From the NCBI GenBank assembly GCA_963582345.1, contig CAUZSN010000010.1:1-42131 (forward strand): DNA of 42,131 bases. The letters run 5' to 3'. Within the stretch, counting starts at the first letter, position 1; the number at the start of each line of letters is the position of its first letter. Below are positions 8,420-16,588 of this stretch, one piece after another. The notes beneath the pieces were generated by a model, which had not been told where the DNA came from, searched no databases, and saw only the letters and a program-made list of their open reading frames with translations. The stretch comes from CAUZSN01 sp963582345 (GTDB lineage Bacteria; Planctomycetota; Planctomycetia; Planctomycetales; Planctomycetaceae). Position numbers and translations under genes: made by a program.

Positions 8420-9427
8420 ATGAAACGCGTTGTGATTGACGCCTTGTTGGTTTTCGTTCTTTGCTCCACAGGCGTCGCGGGGGAAAAAAATCACAACAAG
8501 GGCCACAAATCTAAGTCACGCACCTTTCGCCTTGACTACGGTGCTACGCTGAATGGTCTGCCCGAGGGCGTCCGCGTCCGTGTTTGGTTGCCTATACCGA
8601 AATCGAACGAGCACCAGAGGATCAAGGTGCTGAAGCGGGCTTTGCCCGCCACGGCTAGAACTGCAATCGAACCGATCTATGGCAATGAGATCCTTTACTT
8701 TGAGATGAAGGGCCCCTCCTCTGGAGACATAGCTTTTAAGACTTCCTACTTGATTAGCCGCAGCGAGGTCTGTGGGCTATCCATTCATGGCGGTAAGACC
8801 AAGCTCACCGACGAACAACGGAAGCTTTTCCTCTCTGCCAACAAGTACGTGCCGCTAGACGGCAAGCCACTCAGTCTTCTCGAAGATATCAAGTTGTCCA
8901 GTGATCTGCTGGCGACTGCTCGAATACTTTATGATCGTGTCGACGACCACGTCCGATATGACAAATCCAAATCCGGCTTTGGCAACGGCGACGTGCTGTG
9001 GGTCTGCGACAGCCGCTTTGGCAACTGTACCGATTTCCACAGCCTGTTCATCTCGTGGGCTCGTGCGAAAGGGCTGCCGGCGCGGTTCGAAATTGGCTTT
9101 CCCTTGCCGCCGGAGCGGGGTGAGGGGACCATCGGCGGCTATCACTGTTGGGCCTTGTTCCATAGCAACGAGATAGGCTGGGTGCCGGTGGACATTTCCG
9201 AGGCGGATAAGAACCCCCAAATGAAGGAATACTATTTTGGCAATCTCACCGAAAATCGAGTTGCCTTCACCATCGGTCGCGATATCCAGCTCGTGCCCAA
9301 GCAGGACAGCGTTCCATTGAACTATTTCGTGTATCCCTACGTCGAGGTAGACGGCACGCCGTGGCCCAAGGAAAACGTTAAGTGTTCCTTTGCCTACGCC
9401 GATGTGAATGGGACGAGTGTTCCATAA
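8420..9427 (+). CDS. Exported transglutaminase-like protein
   Basis: The 335-residue protein starts at ATG 8420, after AAGAAAGGAA, and opens with a signal peptide (KRVVIDALLVFVLCSTGVAG). The transglutaminase-like core has the Cys in GNCTDFHSLF, the His in GGYHCWALF and the Asp in WVPVDISEADK, giving a full Cys-His-Asp triad in the right order and spacing. Such bacterial proteins are usually cysteine proteases or amidases acting outside the cytoplasm, or transglutaminases; the sequence does not decide between them. The segment before the core (about 30-150) is a beta-rich N-terminal domain with VRVWLPIPKSNEHQ, common in this superfamily. It stands alone with wide flanks on both sides, so it is probably transcribed singly. 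Confidence 0.85.
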   Translation: MKRVVIDALLVFVLCSTGVAGEKNHNKGHKSKSRTFRLDYGATLNGLPEGVRVRVWLPIPKSNEHQRIKVLKRALPATARTAIEPIYGNEILYFEMKGPSSGDIAFKTSYLISRSEVCGLSIHGGKTKLTDEQRKLFLSANKYVPLDGKPLSLLEDIKLSSDLLATARILYDRVDDHVRYDKSKSGFGNGDVLWVCDSRFGNCTDFHSLFISWARAKGLPARFEIGFPLPPERGEGTIGGYHCWALFHSNEIGWVPVDISEADKNPQMKEYYFGNLTENRVAFTIGRDIQLVPKQDSVPLNYFVYPYVEVDGTPWPKENVKCSFAYADVNGTSVP

Positions 9428-9800
9428 AGGGCTTCATCGAACTGCCACCGTGCCTCTCTGAATTCCCAGTTTTTTTTGCCTCCGGTTTCCTGTATCTCTG
9501 AATAAAGGATGTGAGGACGGTGGGGATGAAAAGAATGTTGGTTTTTCAAGGCGCCTTGCTTGGAATGACTAAAACTTGTGTGCTGCTTTAGGATTTTTCG
9601 AGATATGGCACGACTATAATAGGACGTTTTCGTTCAAATGGCTTTTCCGTGACTTTGCCAGGGCTACAGCTAGACAAAACAAAATGCCCTTCAACAAAGC
9701 AGTGCGATCTCAAACGATCAGGGTGTTTTGCCTTTTTGTTTAGCCTATAATGAACGTTTTCGGAGAGGAAGAATCCCAAGGTGTGAGTGGAAGGAGTCGG
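9428..9800. other. Interval of 373 bases without a gene
   Basis: No supported coding sequence. An eight-T run at about 9470-9477 follows the transglutaminase-like gene but has no clear stem before it. A TATAAT hexamer at 9746-9751 lies about 50 bases upstream of a possible micro-ORF at 9801, with no good -35 box at the usual distance. Confidence 0.35.
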
Positions 9801-9944
9801 ATGATGGCGACGAATTTTCTGACGGGTCGTGTGGATAGCATTCGCACGGTCGCTGGTCTTTTGACAATATCTGGATGCCACGGAGCGGTGACACTCATCA
9901 AGCTGGCATGGGACGTTGATGCTTCACGTGATCTGGTGACTTAA
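9801..9944 (+). CDS. Possible 47-residue micro-ORF with strong ribosome-binding site
   Basis: Tandem ATG codons at 9801 and 9804 follow an exact AAGGAG (9791-9796), four and seven bases away. The frame gives 47 residues (MMATNFLTGRVDSIRT..., ending ASRDLVT) with a mildly hydrophobic centre (VAGLLTISGCHGAV). No family was recognised. A TATAAT at 9746-9751 would place a short leader before it. The unusually good ribosome-binding site is the only reason for listing it; it may be chance or a relic. Confidence 0.3.
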   Translation: MMATNFLTGRVDSIRTVAGLLTISGCHGAVTLIKLAWDVDASRDLVT

Positions 9945-10099
9945 GTGATCGATTGGTTGGCTTGGCAAAGCAAGGCGACTTTTTAGGAACGTGTGAGAAG
10001 TAAGTTGATATCACTAAACTGATTTCGCGTTGCTATTAAAAGAGTGAATAATCCGAGTTAATTGCTGCTGACAGACTGGACCGAACAAGGGAGCTCAAT

Positions 10100-11062
10100 A
10101 TGGCGCCCGATGTCGACATCGACAAGTTGTGCAAACAGGCACGGCAGGAATTTCGCAAGAAAATGTTCGACCAGGCGATCTATCTATTTCAGCAAGTCGT
10201 GGAAGTCGATCCGGATCGCTCTGATGTTCATAACGGCCTGGCTTCGGCCTATTTCTTAACGAAACAATACAAAGACGCGGTTCAGCATTTCGAAAGGGTG
10301 TCACAACTCAAACCACTCGACGGCAATTCGCTGATTAACATCGGAGCGGCGTACAATCGGATGGGTAATTACACCGATGCCGCGTTGGTGCTGCAGCGTG
10401 GACTACAAAAGTCGAAGGGTTCCAGCGAAGGTTACTATAACCTCGGCATTGCGCACCGTCACTTGAATCAACTAACGATGGCCGTCAATGCCTATCGTGA
10501 AGCGATTCGGTTGGATCCTGATATGGTGGAAGCCCATCAGAACCTAGCCAATGTCTACTTCGAAATAGGAAGCTACACCCAATCGATTCAGTACTACAAT
10601 CAAGCCCTGAAAATTCGGCCCGGATTCGAACGGGCTCAACGAGGTCTGCAACAGGCGGAAGAGTTAGCAGAAAGGTCAAGGCAGGATGCCAGCCCCTTTG
10701 GTCGCTTGGTGGATGAGGCGGACTATTTAGAACAAGCTGATGAGACCGAGCACCGCACGTTGACAGTAAGAGAACGAATTGAAGATCGTCAGGAGATTCA
10801 AACACTGACAGAGGACATTCTGGAATATGTCCAAACAGCAATCGGCCAGCTACGCGACGAGATGCTGCCAAGCCTACATTTGCTGGACCGCAGCGTTGCA
10901 AAAGGAATTGGTGCGACAACTTCGGTCCACACGGCTCGCGAGGAGTTCCAGTCCGCTGTCGAAAGGTGTGCGGAGCTCCGCAAGCAATTGGTCGGAAAGC
11001 TCTCTGTGCTACGCACCCACGAACAAAAGATGGGCTCTTTTCAAGTGAATGCGGACGTTTAA
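10100..11062 (+). CDS. TPR-repeat protein with coiled C-terminal region
   Basis: The 320-residue protein starts at ATG 10100 with GGGAG upstream. Residues 6-175 form five tandem tetratricopeptide repeats, seen from recurring patterns such as FDQAIYLFQQVVEVDPD, YKDAVQHFERVSQLKP, YTDAALVLQRGL, LTMAVNAYREAIRLDPD and YTQSIQYYNQALKIRP. The C-terminal 130 residues are charged and predicted helical (RERIEDRQEIQTLTEDILEYVQTAIGQLRDEM), suggesting a coiled-coil or helical bundle. No signal peptide or membrane segment is visible, so it is likely a cytoplasmic protein-protein adaptor. The partner is unknown; neighbours give no hint. Confidence 0.8.
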   Translation: MAPDVDIDKLCKQARQEFRKKMFDQAIYLFQQVVEVDPDRSDVHNGLASAYFLTKQYKDAVQHFERVSQLKPLDGNSLINIGAAYNRMGNYTDAALVLQRGLQKSKGSSEGYYNLGIAHRHLNQLTMAVNAYREAIRLDPDMVEAHQNLANVYFEIGSYTQSIQYYNQALKIRPGFERAQRGLQQAEELAERSRQDASPFGRLVDEADYLEQADETEHRTLTVRERIEDRQEIQTLTEDILEYVQTAIGQLRDEMLPSLHLLDRSVAKGIGATTSVHTAREEFQSAVERCAELRKQLVGKLSVLRTHEQKMGSFQVNADV

Positions 11063-11316
11063 GGGTGTATCATTGTCGGTCGCCTCGTTTAATCGACAGT
11101 CAACGTTTGGCGATGCAGCTAGCCGTTCGAATCGATTTGCGGAAAACACTGGGATTATGGACTTCTCGGTGATTGTGAGCTCAGTTCTTGCCATCAAATT
11201 GCTACTCCGGTCGCCGCTATTTATCCGACACTATCTCTGTTGCAGTTGCAGTTGGTTGATTGACGCGTGAAAATTGATGCTGTGAGGTCGCGTTCCCACT
11301 CTTTGGAGTCAAAGAA

Positions 11317-12744
11317 ATTTCCACAACAATTGGCACAGAATATTCGTTTCAGAACTGCATTTCTCCCGACTGCTCGGCGAAGTTTTCGGTTGACGAAACG
11401 CATGTGGCGTGTCCGGATTGCGGTGGATTGATCGACGTCAATTACGTATGGGACCGGCTGCCGGTCCCGGCCTCGTTACGGGAATTCGAATCACGATGGG
11501 GACACCGGCAGGATCCGATCGATTTCAGTGGCGTTTGGCGATTTCGCGAATTATTGCCCTTTGCTGCTAATGACAGAATCGCCACGATTGGCGAAGGGCA
11601 GACCATTCTGCAACAGTCGTCCGGAGTCGGACAGTACGTCGGAATGAATGCCGGCCGGTTGTATCTGCATTACGAGGGTTTGAACCCATCGGGCAGTTTT
11701 AAGGACAACGGGATGACGGCGGCCATCACGCATGCCCGGATGGCCGGTGCCAAACTTGCCGCCTGCGCGTCGACGGGTAACACCAGCGCGTCGTTGGCTA
11801 TTTTTGCCAGTACGTTGAAACTGTTCGATGTGCTTGTGTTCGTCGGCAGTGGGAAGATCGCTTACGGCAAACTCTCGCAGGCGCTGGACTACGGCGCGAA
11901 AACTATTCAGATTCAGGGCGACTTTGACGACGCTTTGTGCCAAGTACGTGCGGTGTGCTCCAAGCTTGGAATTTATCTATGCAACAGCGTTAACCCGTTT
12001 CGTCTGGAGGGCCAAAAAACGACGATATACCGAGTATTGGAAGGATTGGGCTGGGAAGTGCCCGAATGGATCGTTGTTCCCGGAGGGAATCTGGGGAATT
12101 CCAGTGCATTTGGAAAGGCGTTTCAGGAATTGAAGCAGTTGGGACTAATCGATCGAGTCCCGCGCATGGCCGTCATTAACGCGGTCGGAGCCAACACCCT
12201 GTATCAACTTTACGAACAGCGTGGCCTGCGTTGGAACGGCGGACGTCCGGACGAACAGATCATCGACCAGTTCTATCGGAAAATGGCCGACGACAACCGA
12301 CGAGCTGTGACGCTGGCCTCAGCGATCGAAATCAACCGTCCGGTCAATTTGAATAAATGTCTTCGAACTCTAGATGTTTGCGACGGTGTCGTCGCAGAAG
12401 TCACAGATCAGGAAATCTTGGACGCGAAGGCCCAAATCGGCTCTGGCGGTTTTGGGTGTGAGCCGGCTAGCGCGGCCAGTGTTGCGGGTGCGAAGTTATT
12501 GCGCGAGCGGGGCGTCGTTGCGCCTAGCGACCGCGTCGTCTGCATTTTGACAGGCCATCAACTGAAGGATCCCACTGTCACAGTGGCTTATCATTCATCA
12601 TCGAATCAAGAAGCACGCGAAACAGGCGGACTCGATGAGATGCTTCAACAACACGGAGTCATCGACACCCGCTTCGCGAATCGTCCGATTGTTGTTGAAA
12701 ATAATTTCGACAAGATCATGGATGTTTTGCAAGGTTTCGGTTAG
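11317..12744 (+). CDS. thrC: Threonine synthase, apparent ATT start
   Basis: Threonine synthase converts O-phosphohomoserine to threonine with PLP. The body shows the PLP lysine in PSGSFKDNGM (Lys129 in this numbering), ACASTGNTSASLA and the phosphate-binding PGGNLGNSSAFGK. The N-terminus is decisive for the start. A zinc-ribbon typical of this enzyme group, C-x4-C (CISPDC) ... C-x2-C (CPDC), is encoded in frame from 11356, upstream of the first conventional start (GTG 11404), which would cut the ribbon in half. In the open stretch after the stop at 11275-11277 there is no ATG, GTG or TTG before that. An ATT at 11317 lies eight bases after GGAG (11305-11308) and gives STTIGTEYSFQNC, the expected N-terminus. 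Length is then 475 residues. Enzyme call is firm; the ATT start is inferred. Confidence 0.9.
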   Translation: MSTTIGTEYSFQNCISPDCSAKFSVDETHVACPDCGGLIDVNYVWDRLPVPASLREFESRWGHRQDPIDFSGVWRFRELLPFAANDRIATIGEGQTILQQSSGVGQYVGMNAGRLYLHYEGLNPSGSFKDNGMTAAITHARMAGAKLAACASTGNTSASLAIFASTLKLFDVLVFVGSGKIAYGKLSQALDYGAKTIQIQGDFDDALCQVRAVCSKLGIYLCNSVNPFRLEGQKTTIYRVLEGLGWEVPEWIVVPGGNLGNSSAFGKAFQELKQLGLIDRVPRMAVINAVGANTLYQLYEQRGLRWNGGRPDEQIIDQFYRKMADDNRRAVTLASAIEINRPVNLNKCLRTLDVCDGVVAEVTDQEILDAKAQIGSGGFGCEPASAASVAGAKLLRERGVVAPSDRVVCILTGHQLKDPTVTVAYHSSSNQEARETGGLDEMLQQHGVIDTRFANRPIVVENNFDKIMDVLQGFG

Positions 12745-12877
12745 CGCAGCTATTGTTGCCAGTGGTCTATTCAAAACTGCACGTTGACGACAGAAATCGG
12801 AGCCAGCAGGGCGCAGTTCGCCTATGAAATTTTCTCATCTGATGATGAACAGTGCCTATTGCCGTGAGGAATAGAAT

Positions 12878-13420
12878 ATGTCGGGTTCTGACAGGCTGGG
12901 AACAGCCACGTTTGGTAGTGGATGTTTCTGGTGTACCGAGGCGGTGTTTCAACGGCTGACAGGCGTGGAATCGGTCGTCTCTGGCTACAGCGGCGGACGT
13001 GTCAACGACCCAACATATGAACAAGTCTGTTCCGAAACGACCGGGCATGCCGAAGTAGTACAGGTTGCTTTTGATCCGCGGATTATCTCGTTCAACGATC
13101 TGTTGGAAGTCTTTTTTCATACACATGACCCAACGACGTTGAATAGGCAAGGCAACGACGTCGGGACCCAGTACCGTTCAGTCATTTTCTACCACGACGA
13201 TGAGCAGCGACAATTGGCAGAAAATCACAAAAAGAAACTCGACGAGTCCGCGGCATTTTCCGACACGATCGTGACTGAGATCTGCCCTCTCACCAGGTTT
13301 TATCCGGCAGAAGATTACCACCAGGACTATTTCAGACTAAATCCCAGTCAGTCTTATTGTGGTTTCATCATTCGTCCAAAGCTGGAAAAACTCGAAAACT
13401 CGTTTCCGGACAAGGTCTAG
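12878..13420 (+). CDS. msrA: Peptide methionine sulfoxide reductase MsrA
   Basis: MsrA reduces the S-epimer of methionine sulfoxide in proteins and free methionine sulfoxide. The 180-residue protein has the catalytic motif GCFWC (Cys16 nucleophile, Cys19), SGYSGG, the substrate-shaping Glu in TGHAEVVQV, HDPTTLNRQGNDVGTQYRS, and YHQDY near the end. SYCGF supplies a possible C-terminal resolving cysteine. There is no signal peptide, so it is cytoplasmic. The ATG at 12878 follows GAGGAA at good spacing. It lies downstream of threonine synthase on the same strand with a 133-base gap. Its stop codon overlaps the stop of the decayed DUF885 gene on the other strand. Confidence 0.96.
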   Translation: MSGSDRLGTATFGSGCFWCTEAVFQRLTGVESVVSGYSGGRVNDPTYEQVCSETTGHAEVVQVAFDPRIISFNDLLEVFFHTHDPTTLNRQGNDVGTQYRSVIFYHDDEQRQLAENHKKKLDESAAFSDTIVTEICPLTRFYPAEDYHQDYFRLNPSQSYCGFIIRPKLEKLENSFPDKV

Positions 13421-14224
13421 GATTTCTTTTTCTCAAAGATCCACGTTTGCACGATAAATTCCAATACATCTAGAGTGACGGCGCCGTTAGACAAGACGAT
13501 ATCGTGAAACTCACGGATGTTGAATTTGTTGCCGAGTTTCCATTCCGCTTGTGATTGGAGTTCCTTGATCTTCAATTTTCCGATTTTGTAGGCCAGTGCC
13601 TGGCCAAGCGATGTAGCGGTCGACTTCGTTTTCGATGTCGTGCATCGTCGACAATCTGTCTGGCGATTTGCGCCGGCACGCGTTTCATGACGACCTTTGG
13701 ATGAACTCTGCCAGTCCTTATCCCTTTGCGCATTAAGGCAATCGTCTGATTCATGTAAGCCGGAAACGCGTGCAGCCGGTCCAGCCAATCTTCATGACCC
13801 TTCAGGACAGCGAATCTGAGCGAATTGCCGAGTGAGTTATCATTCTGGATCCCATTGAGTTGCGTCAACGGCAGCAAGAACCAGCAATATTGATGAGCCT
13901 TTGCCTCGATTTCATACTGATTGCGAAACAGGCGAAAATTCAGTTTATCGGCGTCCGAGAGGACGTCGAAATCAATCGCGTCAGCACGTGTTACCGATTT
14001 ACGGGACGATCCTTGATTGTATCTACACTCAAATCGGTCCAACGCGTGTTGAATCTGTGATCTCCCAAACGAGAGGCAAACGTAGAATTGTCTTTCAGTG
14101 TTCGTTCCCATTCAGACTCAAGAATGGAATGCAGTTGCTTACTCACAGGTTTGTATTTGGCGTCTATGGATGATTCCATTACCAATTGGCTGGACATCAT
14201 CACGATGACGGACAATAGACTCAT
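13417..14224 (-). pseudogene. Decayed DUF885-family protein gene
   Basis: Three pieces in three frames, in the right order, match a DUF885 protein (exported hydrolases of about 590 residues). The first, from ATG 14224, encodes a signal-peptide-like start, then LESEWERTLKDN, FASRLGDHRF and RWTDLSVDTI. The second (about 14030-13650) encodes DAIDFDVLSDADKLN, WFLLPLTQLNGIQ, RLHAFPAYMNQTIALMRKGI and VVMKRVPAQIARQIV. The third, ending at 13417, encodes QALAYKIGKLKIKELQ and FNIREFHDIVLSNGAVTLDVLE. Between the last two, DIENEVDRYIAWPG is encoded in yet another frame at about 13640-13600. Roughly 290 internal residues are missing near 13645, including the region that carries the HEx..GHH metal-binding motif in intact members. 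The gene is clearly dead. Confidence 0.85.
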
Positions 14225-14268
14225 TACTGTTAGTCCTCAGAGCCATAGTAAACCACGGATGTAACTAA

Positions 14269-14298
14269 TTTACACGGATGAAAACAGGTGTGTATAAT
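14269..14298 (+). promoter_or_regulatory. Sigma-70-type promoter for prolyl oligopeptidase
   Basis: TTTACA at 14269-14274 and a perfect TATAAT at 14293-14298 are separated by 18 bases, giving a predicted start near 14305, about 50 bases before the ATG at 14358. It lies in the divergent gap between the DUF885 relic and the peptidase. Confidence 0.5.
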
Positions 14299-14357
14299 GT
14301 GCCGAATCGTTGGGCCGTTGCACACGAATTTTTGACGCAGCCACGAGAGGCGTTCTG

Positions 14358-16496
14358 ATGATCGAAATTGTAAGAGCGATCGTAGTGTTGCTTGCCTGTT
14401 TTACTCCCATGGTCACATGGGCTGAAGATGTTCGCATTAAATACGTGCCAACCCGTCGCATGGAACATATCGATGTATATCACGGCATCAAAGTGCCCGA
14501 CCCTTATCGTTGGCTGGAAGCCGACGCGCGTGAATCGAAAGAAGTGGCGCAGTGGGTGGATGCCCAAAACAAAGTGACATTTGGTTATCTGATGTCGATT
14601 CCCGAACGAGAAGCGATTCGCAAACGGTTGACGGAATTATGGAACTACGAAAAGTACGGCACGCCGTTCAAGCGAGGTGGTCGTTACTATTACTTCAAGA
14701 ACGACGGTCTGCAAAACCAAGACGTGTTATATCGCATGGATGCGCTGAACGACGAACCTCGCGTGCTGATCGATCCGAACACATGGTCCAAAGACGGTAC
14801 GGTTTCTCTGGCAGGCACGTCGTTCAGCGAGGACGGCAAGCATATGGCCTACGGAATCGCAGAAGCCGGATCGGACTGGCGAACGTGGCGAGTGATGGTA
14901 ATCGAAACCGGTAAGGTGCTGGACGATCAACTGAAATGGGTGAAATTCAGCGGCACATCGTGGACGAAAGACGGCAAAGGTTTTTTCTATAGCCGATTCG
15001 ACGAGCCCCAGCCGACTACACAGTTTCAAGATTTGAACCTCAACCAAAGGGTACACTACCACCGAGTCGGCACGCCGCAATCTCAAGACACGCTGGTGTA
15101 TCGCCGCGAGGATCATCCGAAGTGGAGTTTCGACGCGAAAGTGACTGAAGACGGTCGGTATCTGATAATCAGCGTCTGGAAAGGGACGGACGAAAAATGC
15201 CGCGTTTTGTACAAGGACTTGACCGAACCGTACTGTTTGCCAATAGATCTGATCGACAACTTCGAAAACGAGTACACGTTTGTCGGTAACGATGGGTCGA
15301 ACTTCTATTTCAAGACAGACCTGGATGCTTCACGGGGCCGGTTGATAGTGATTGATATTCGAAGTACCCAGAGGAAGAATTGGAAACAGGTCATTCCGGA
15401 AACGAAGGAGACATTGATCGACGTTTCATTTGTCGCGAACATGTTCGTGGCCCGCTATCTGAAAGACGTGCAATCGCAAATCAAGATCCATACGATGGAC
15501 GGCCACTTTGTTCGCGAAGTTCAATTGCCGGGAGTTAGTACAGCTTCAGGTTTTCGCGGTCGGAGCAAGGACACAGAAACGTTTTACTCGATCGCGAGCT
15601 TCGCGACACCTCCTAGCGTTTACCGTTACGACATGATCACGGGCGAAAGCACGCGAATTCACTGCGACAAAGTGAAATTCAATGCTAGAGACTACGAAGT
15701 CAACCAAACATTCTACTCGAGCAAAGACGGGACTCGAGTGCCGATGTTTATTGCTCACAAACGAGGGCTCAGGTGGGACGGTTCGCACCCTACGCTGCTC
15801 TACGGTTACGGCGGATTCAATATCTCGTTGACGCCGCAATTCTCAATCGGTTGGTTGTTGTGGATGGAAATGGGCGGAGTCTTTGCAATGGCTAACTTGC
15901 GTGGAGGCGGAGAATACGGCGAAGACTGGCACCGGGCGGGTACCAAGCTGAATAAGCAAAATGTTTTTGATGACTTTATCGCGGCGGCCGAGTGGTTAAT
16001 CGATCAAGGCTACACTCACCCTAAGAAGCTCGCCATTCACGGCGGAAGCAACGGCGGCTTGTTGGTCGGTGCTGTCATGACTCAACGGCCCGAATTGTTC
16101 GGAGCTTGTTTGCCGGCCGTCGGCGTGATGGACATGCTACGATTTCATAAGTTCACGGCTGGTCGATTCTGGGTCGACGATTACGGCTCGGCCGACAGCC
16201 CTGAGGAATTCAAAGCTTTGCTTGCGTATTCGCCCTACCACAATCTCAAACTGCAGACTACATATCCTCCGACGCTCGTGACGACTGCCGACACGGATGA
16301 TCGAGTGGTCCCTGGTCACAGCTTCAAGTTTGCTGCCGCCCTACAGCATGCTCAGTCTGGTCCCGCCCCGACATTGATCCGCATCGAAACCCGCGCCGGT
16401 CATGGGGCCGGGAAGCCCACAATCAAGATCATCGAAGAAGTCGCCGACAAGTGGGCGTTCTTGGTCAAAAACCTTGAAATAAAACTGCCTAAGTGA
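14358..16496 (+). CDS. Exported prolyl oligopeptidase (S9A family)
   Basis: A serine peptidase that cleaves short peptides after proline. The 712-residue protein starts at ATG 14358 behind GAGAGG and has a signal peptide (IEIVRAIVVLLACFTPMVTWA), so it acts in the periplasm. After VPDPYRWLEAD, the hallmark opening of the family, comes a beta-propeller (about 90-430) and then the alpha/beta-hydrolase domain. The triad is Ser564 in GGSNGG, Asp648 in DTDDRVVP and His682 in RAGHGAG, at the usual spacing. GGGEYGEDWHRAG is also characteristic. The gene is 92 bases upstream of a POT peptide transporter on the same strand, which suggests external peptides are trimmed and then imported. Confidence 0.95.
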   Translation: MIEIVRAIVVLLACFTPMVTWAEDVRIKYVPTRRMEHIDVYHGIKVPDPYRWLEADARESKEVAQWVDAQNKVTFGYLMSIPEREAIRKRLTELWNYEKYGTPFKRGGRYYYFKNDGLQNQDVLYRMDALNDEPRVLIDPNTWSKDGTVSLAGTSFSEDGKHMAYGIAEAGSDWRTWRVMVIETGKVLDDQLKWVKFSGTSWTKDGKGFFYSRFDEPQPTTQFQDLNLNQRVHYHRVGTPQSQDTLVYRREDHPKWSFDAKVTEDGRYLIISVWKGTDEKCRVLYKDLTEPYCLPIDLIDNFENEYTFVGNDGSNFYFKTDLDASRGRLIVIDIRSTQRKNWKQVIPETKETLIDVSFVANMFVARYLKDVQSQIKIHTMDGHFVREVQLPGVSTASGFRGRSKDTETFYSIASFATPPSVYRYDMITGESTRIHCDKVKFNARDYEVNQTFYSSKDGTRVPMFIAHKRGLRWDGSHPTLLYGYGGFNISLTPQFSIGWLLWMEMGGVFAMANLRGGGEYGEDWHRAGTKLNKQNVFDDFIAAAEWLIDQGYTHPKKLAIHGGSNGGLLVGAVMTQRPELFGACLPAVGVMDMLRFHKFTAGRFWVDDYGSADSPEEFKALLAYSPYHNLKLQTTYPPTLVTTADTDDRVVPGHSFKFAAALQHAQSGPAPTLIRIETRAGHGAGKPTIKIIEEVADKWAFLVKNLEIKLPK

Positions 16497-16588
16497 TTTG
16501 TGTAACGAACGCGAACGCAGTCTCTTTCCACAGTCGCCGTGCCGCTAAGATGCGGCAAATTGAATAGAACACCGATTTCTGGAACACG

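Noticed and set aside
8141..8506. Open frames on both strands before the transglutaminase-like gene
   Set aside because: No ribosome-binding sites, no recognisable pattern and they overlap each other; most likely chance.
9588..9881. Leftward 97-codon open frame
   Set aside because: Composition is not protein-like, no ribosome-binding site, and it overlaps the better-supported micro-ORF.
11049..11270. 73-codon open frame ahead of threonine synthase
   Set aside because: No ribosome-binding site and no recognisable sequence; also no riboswitch or T-box structure was seen in this leader.
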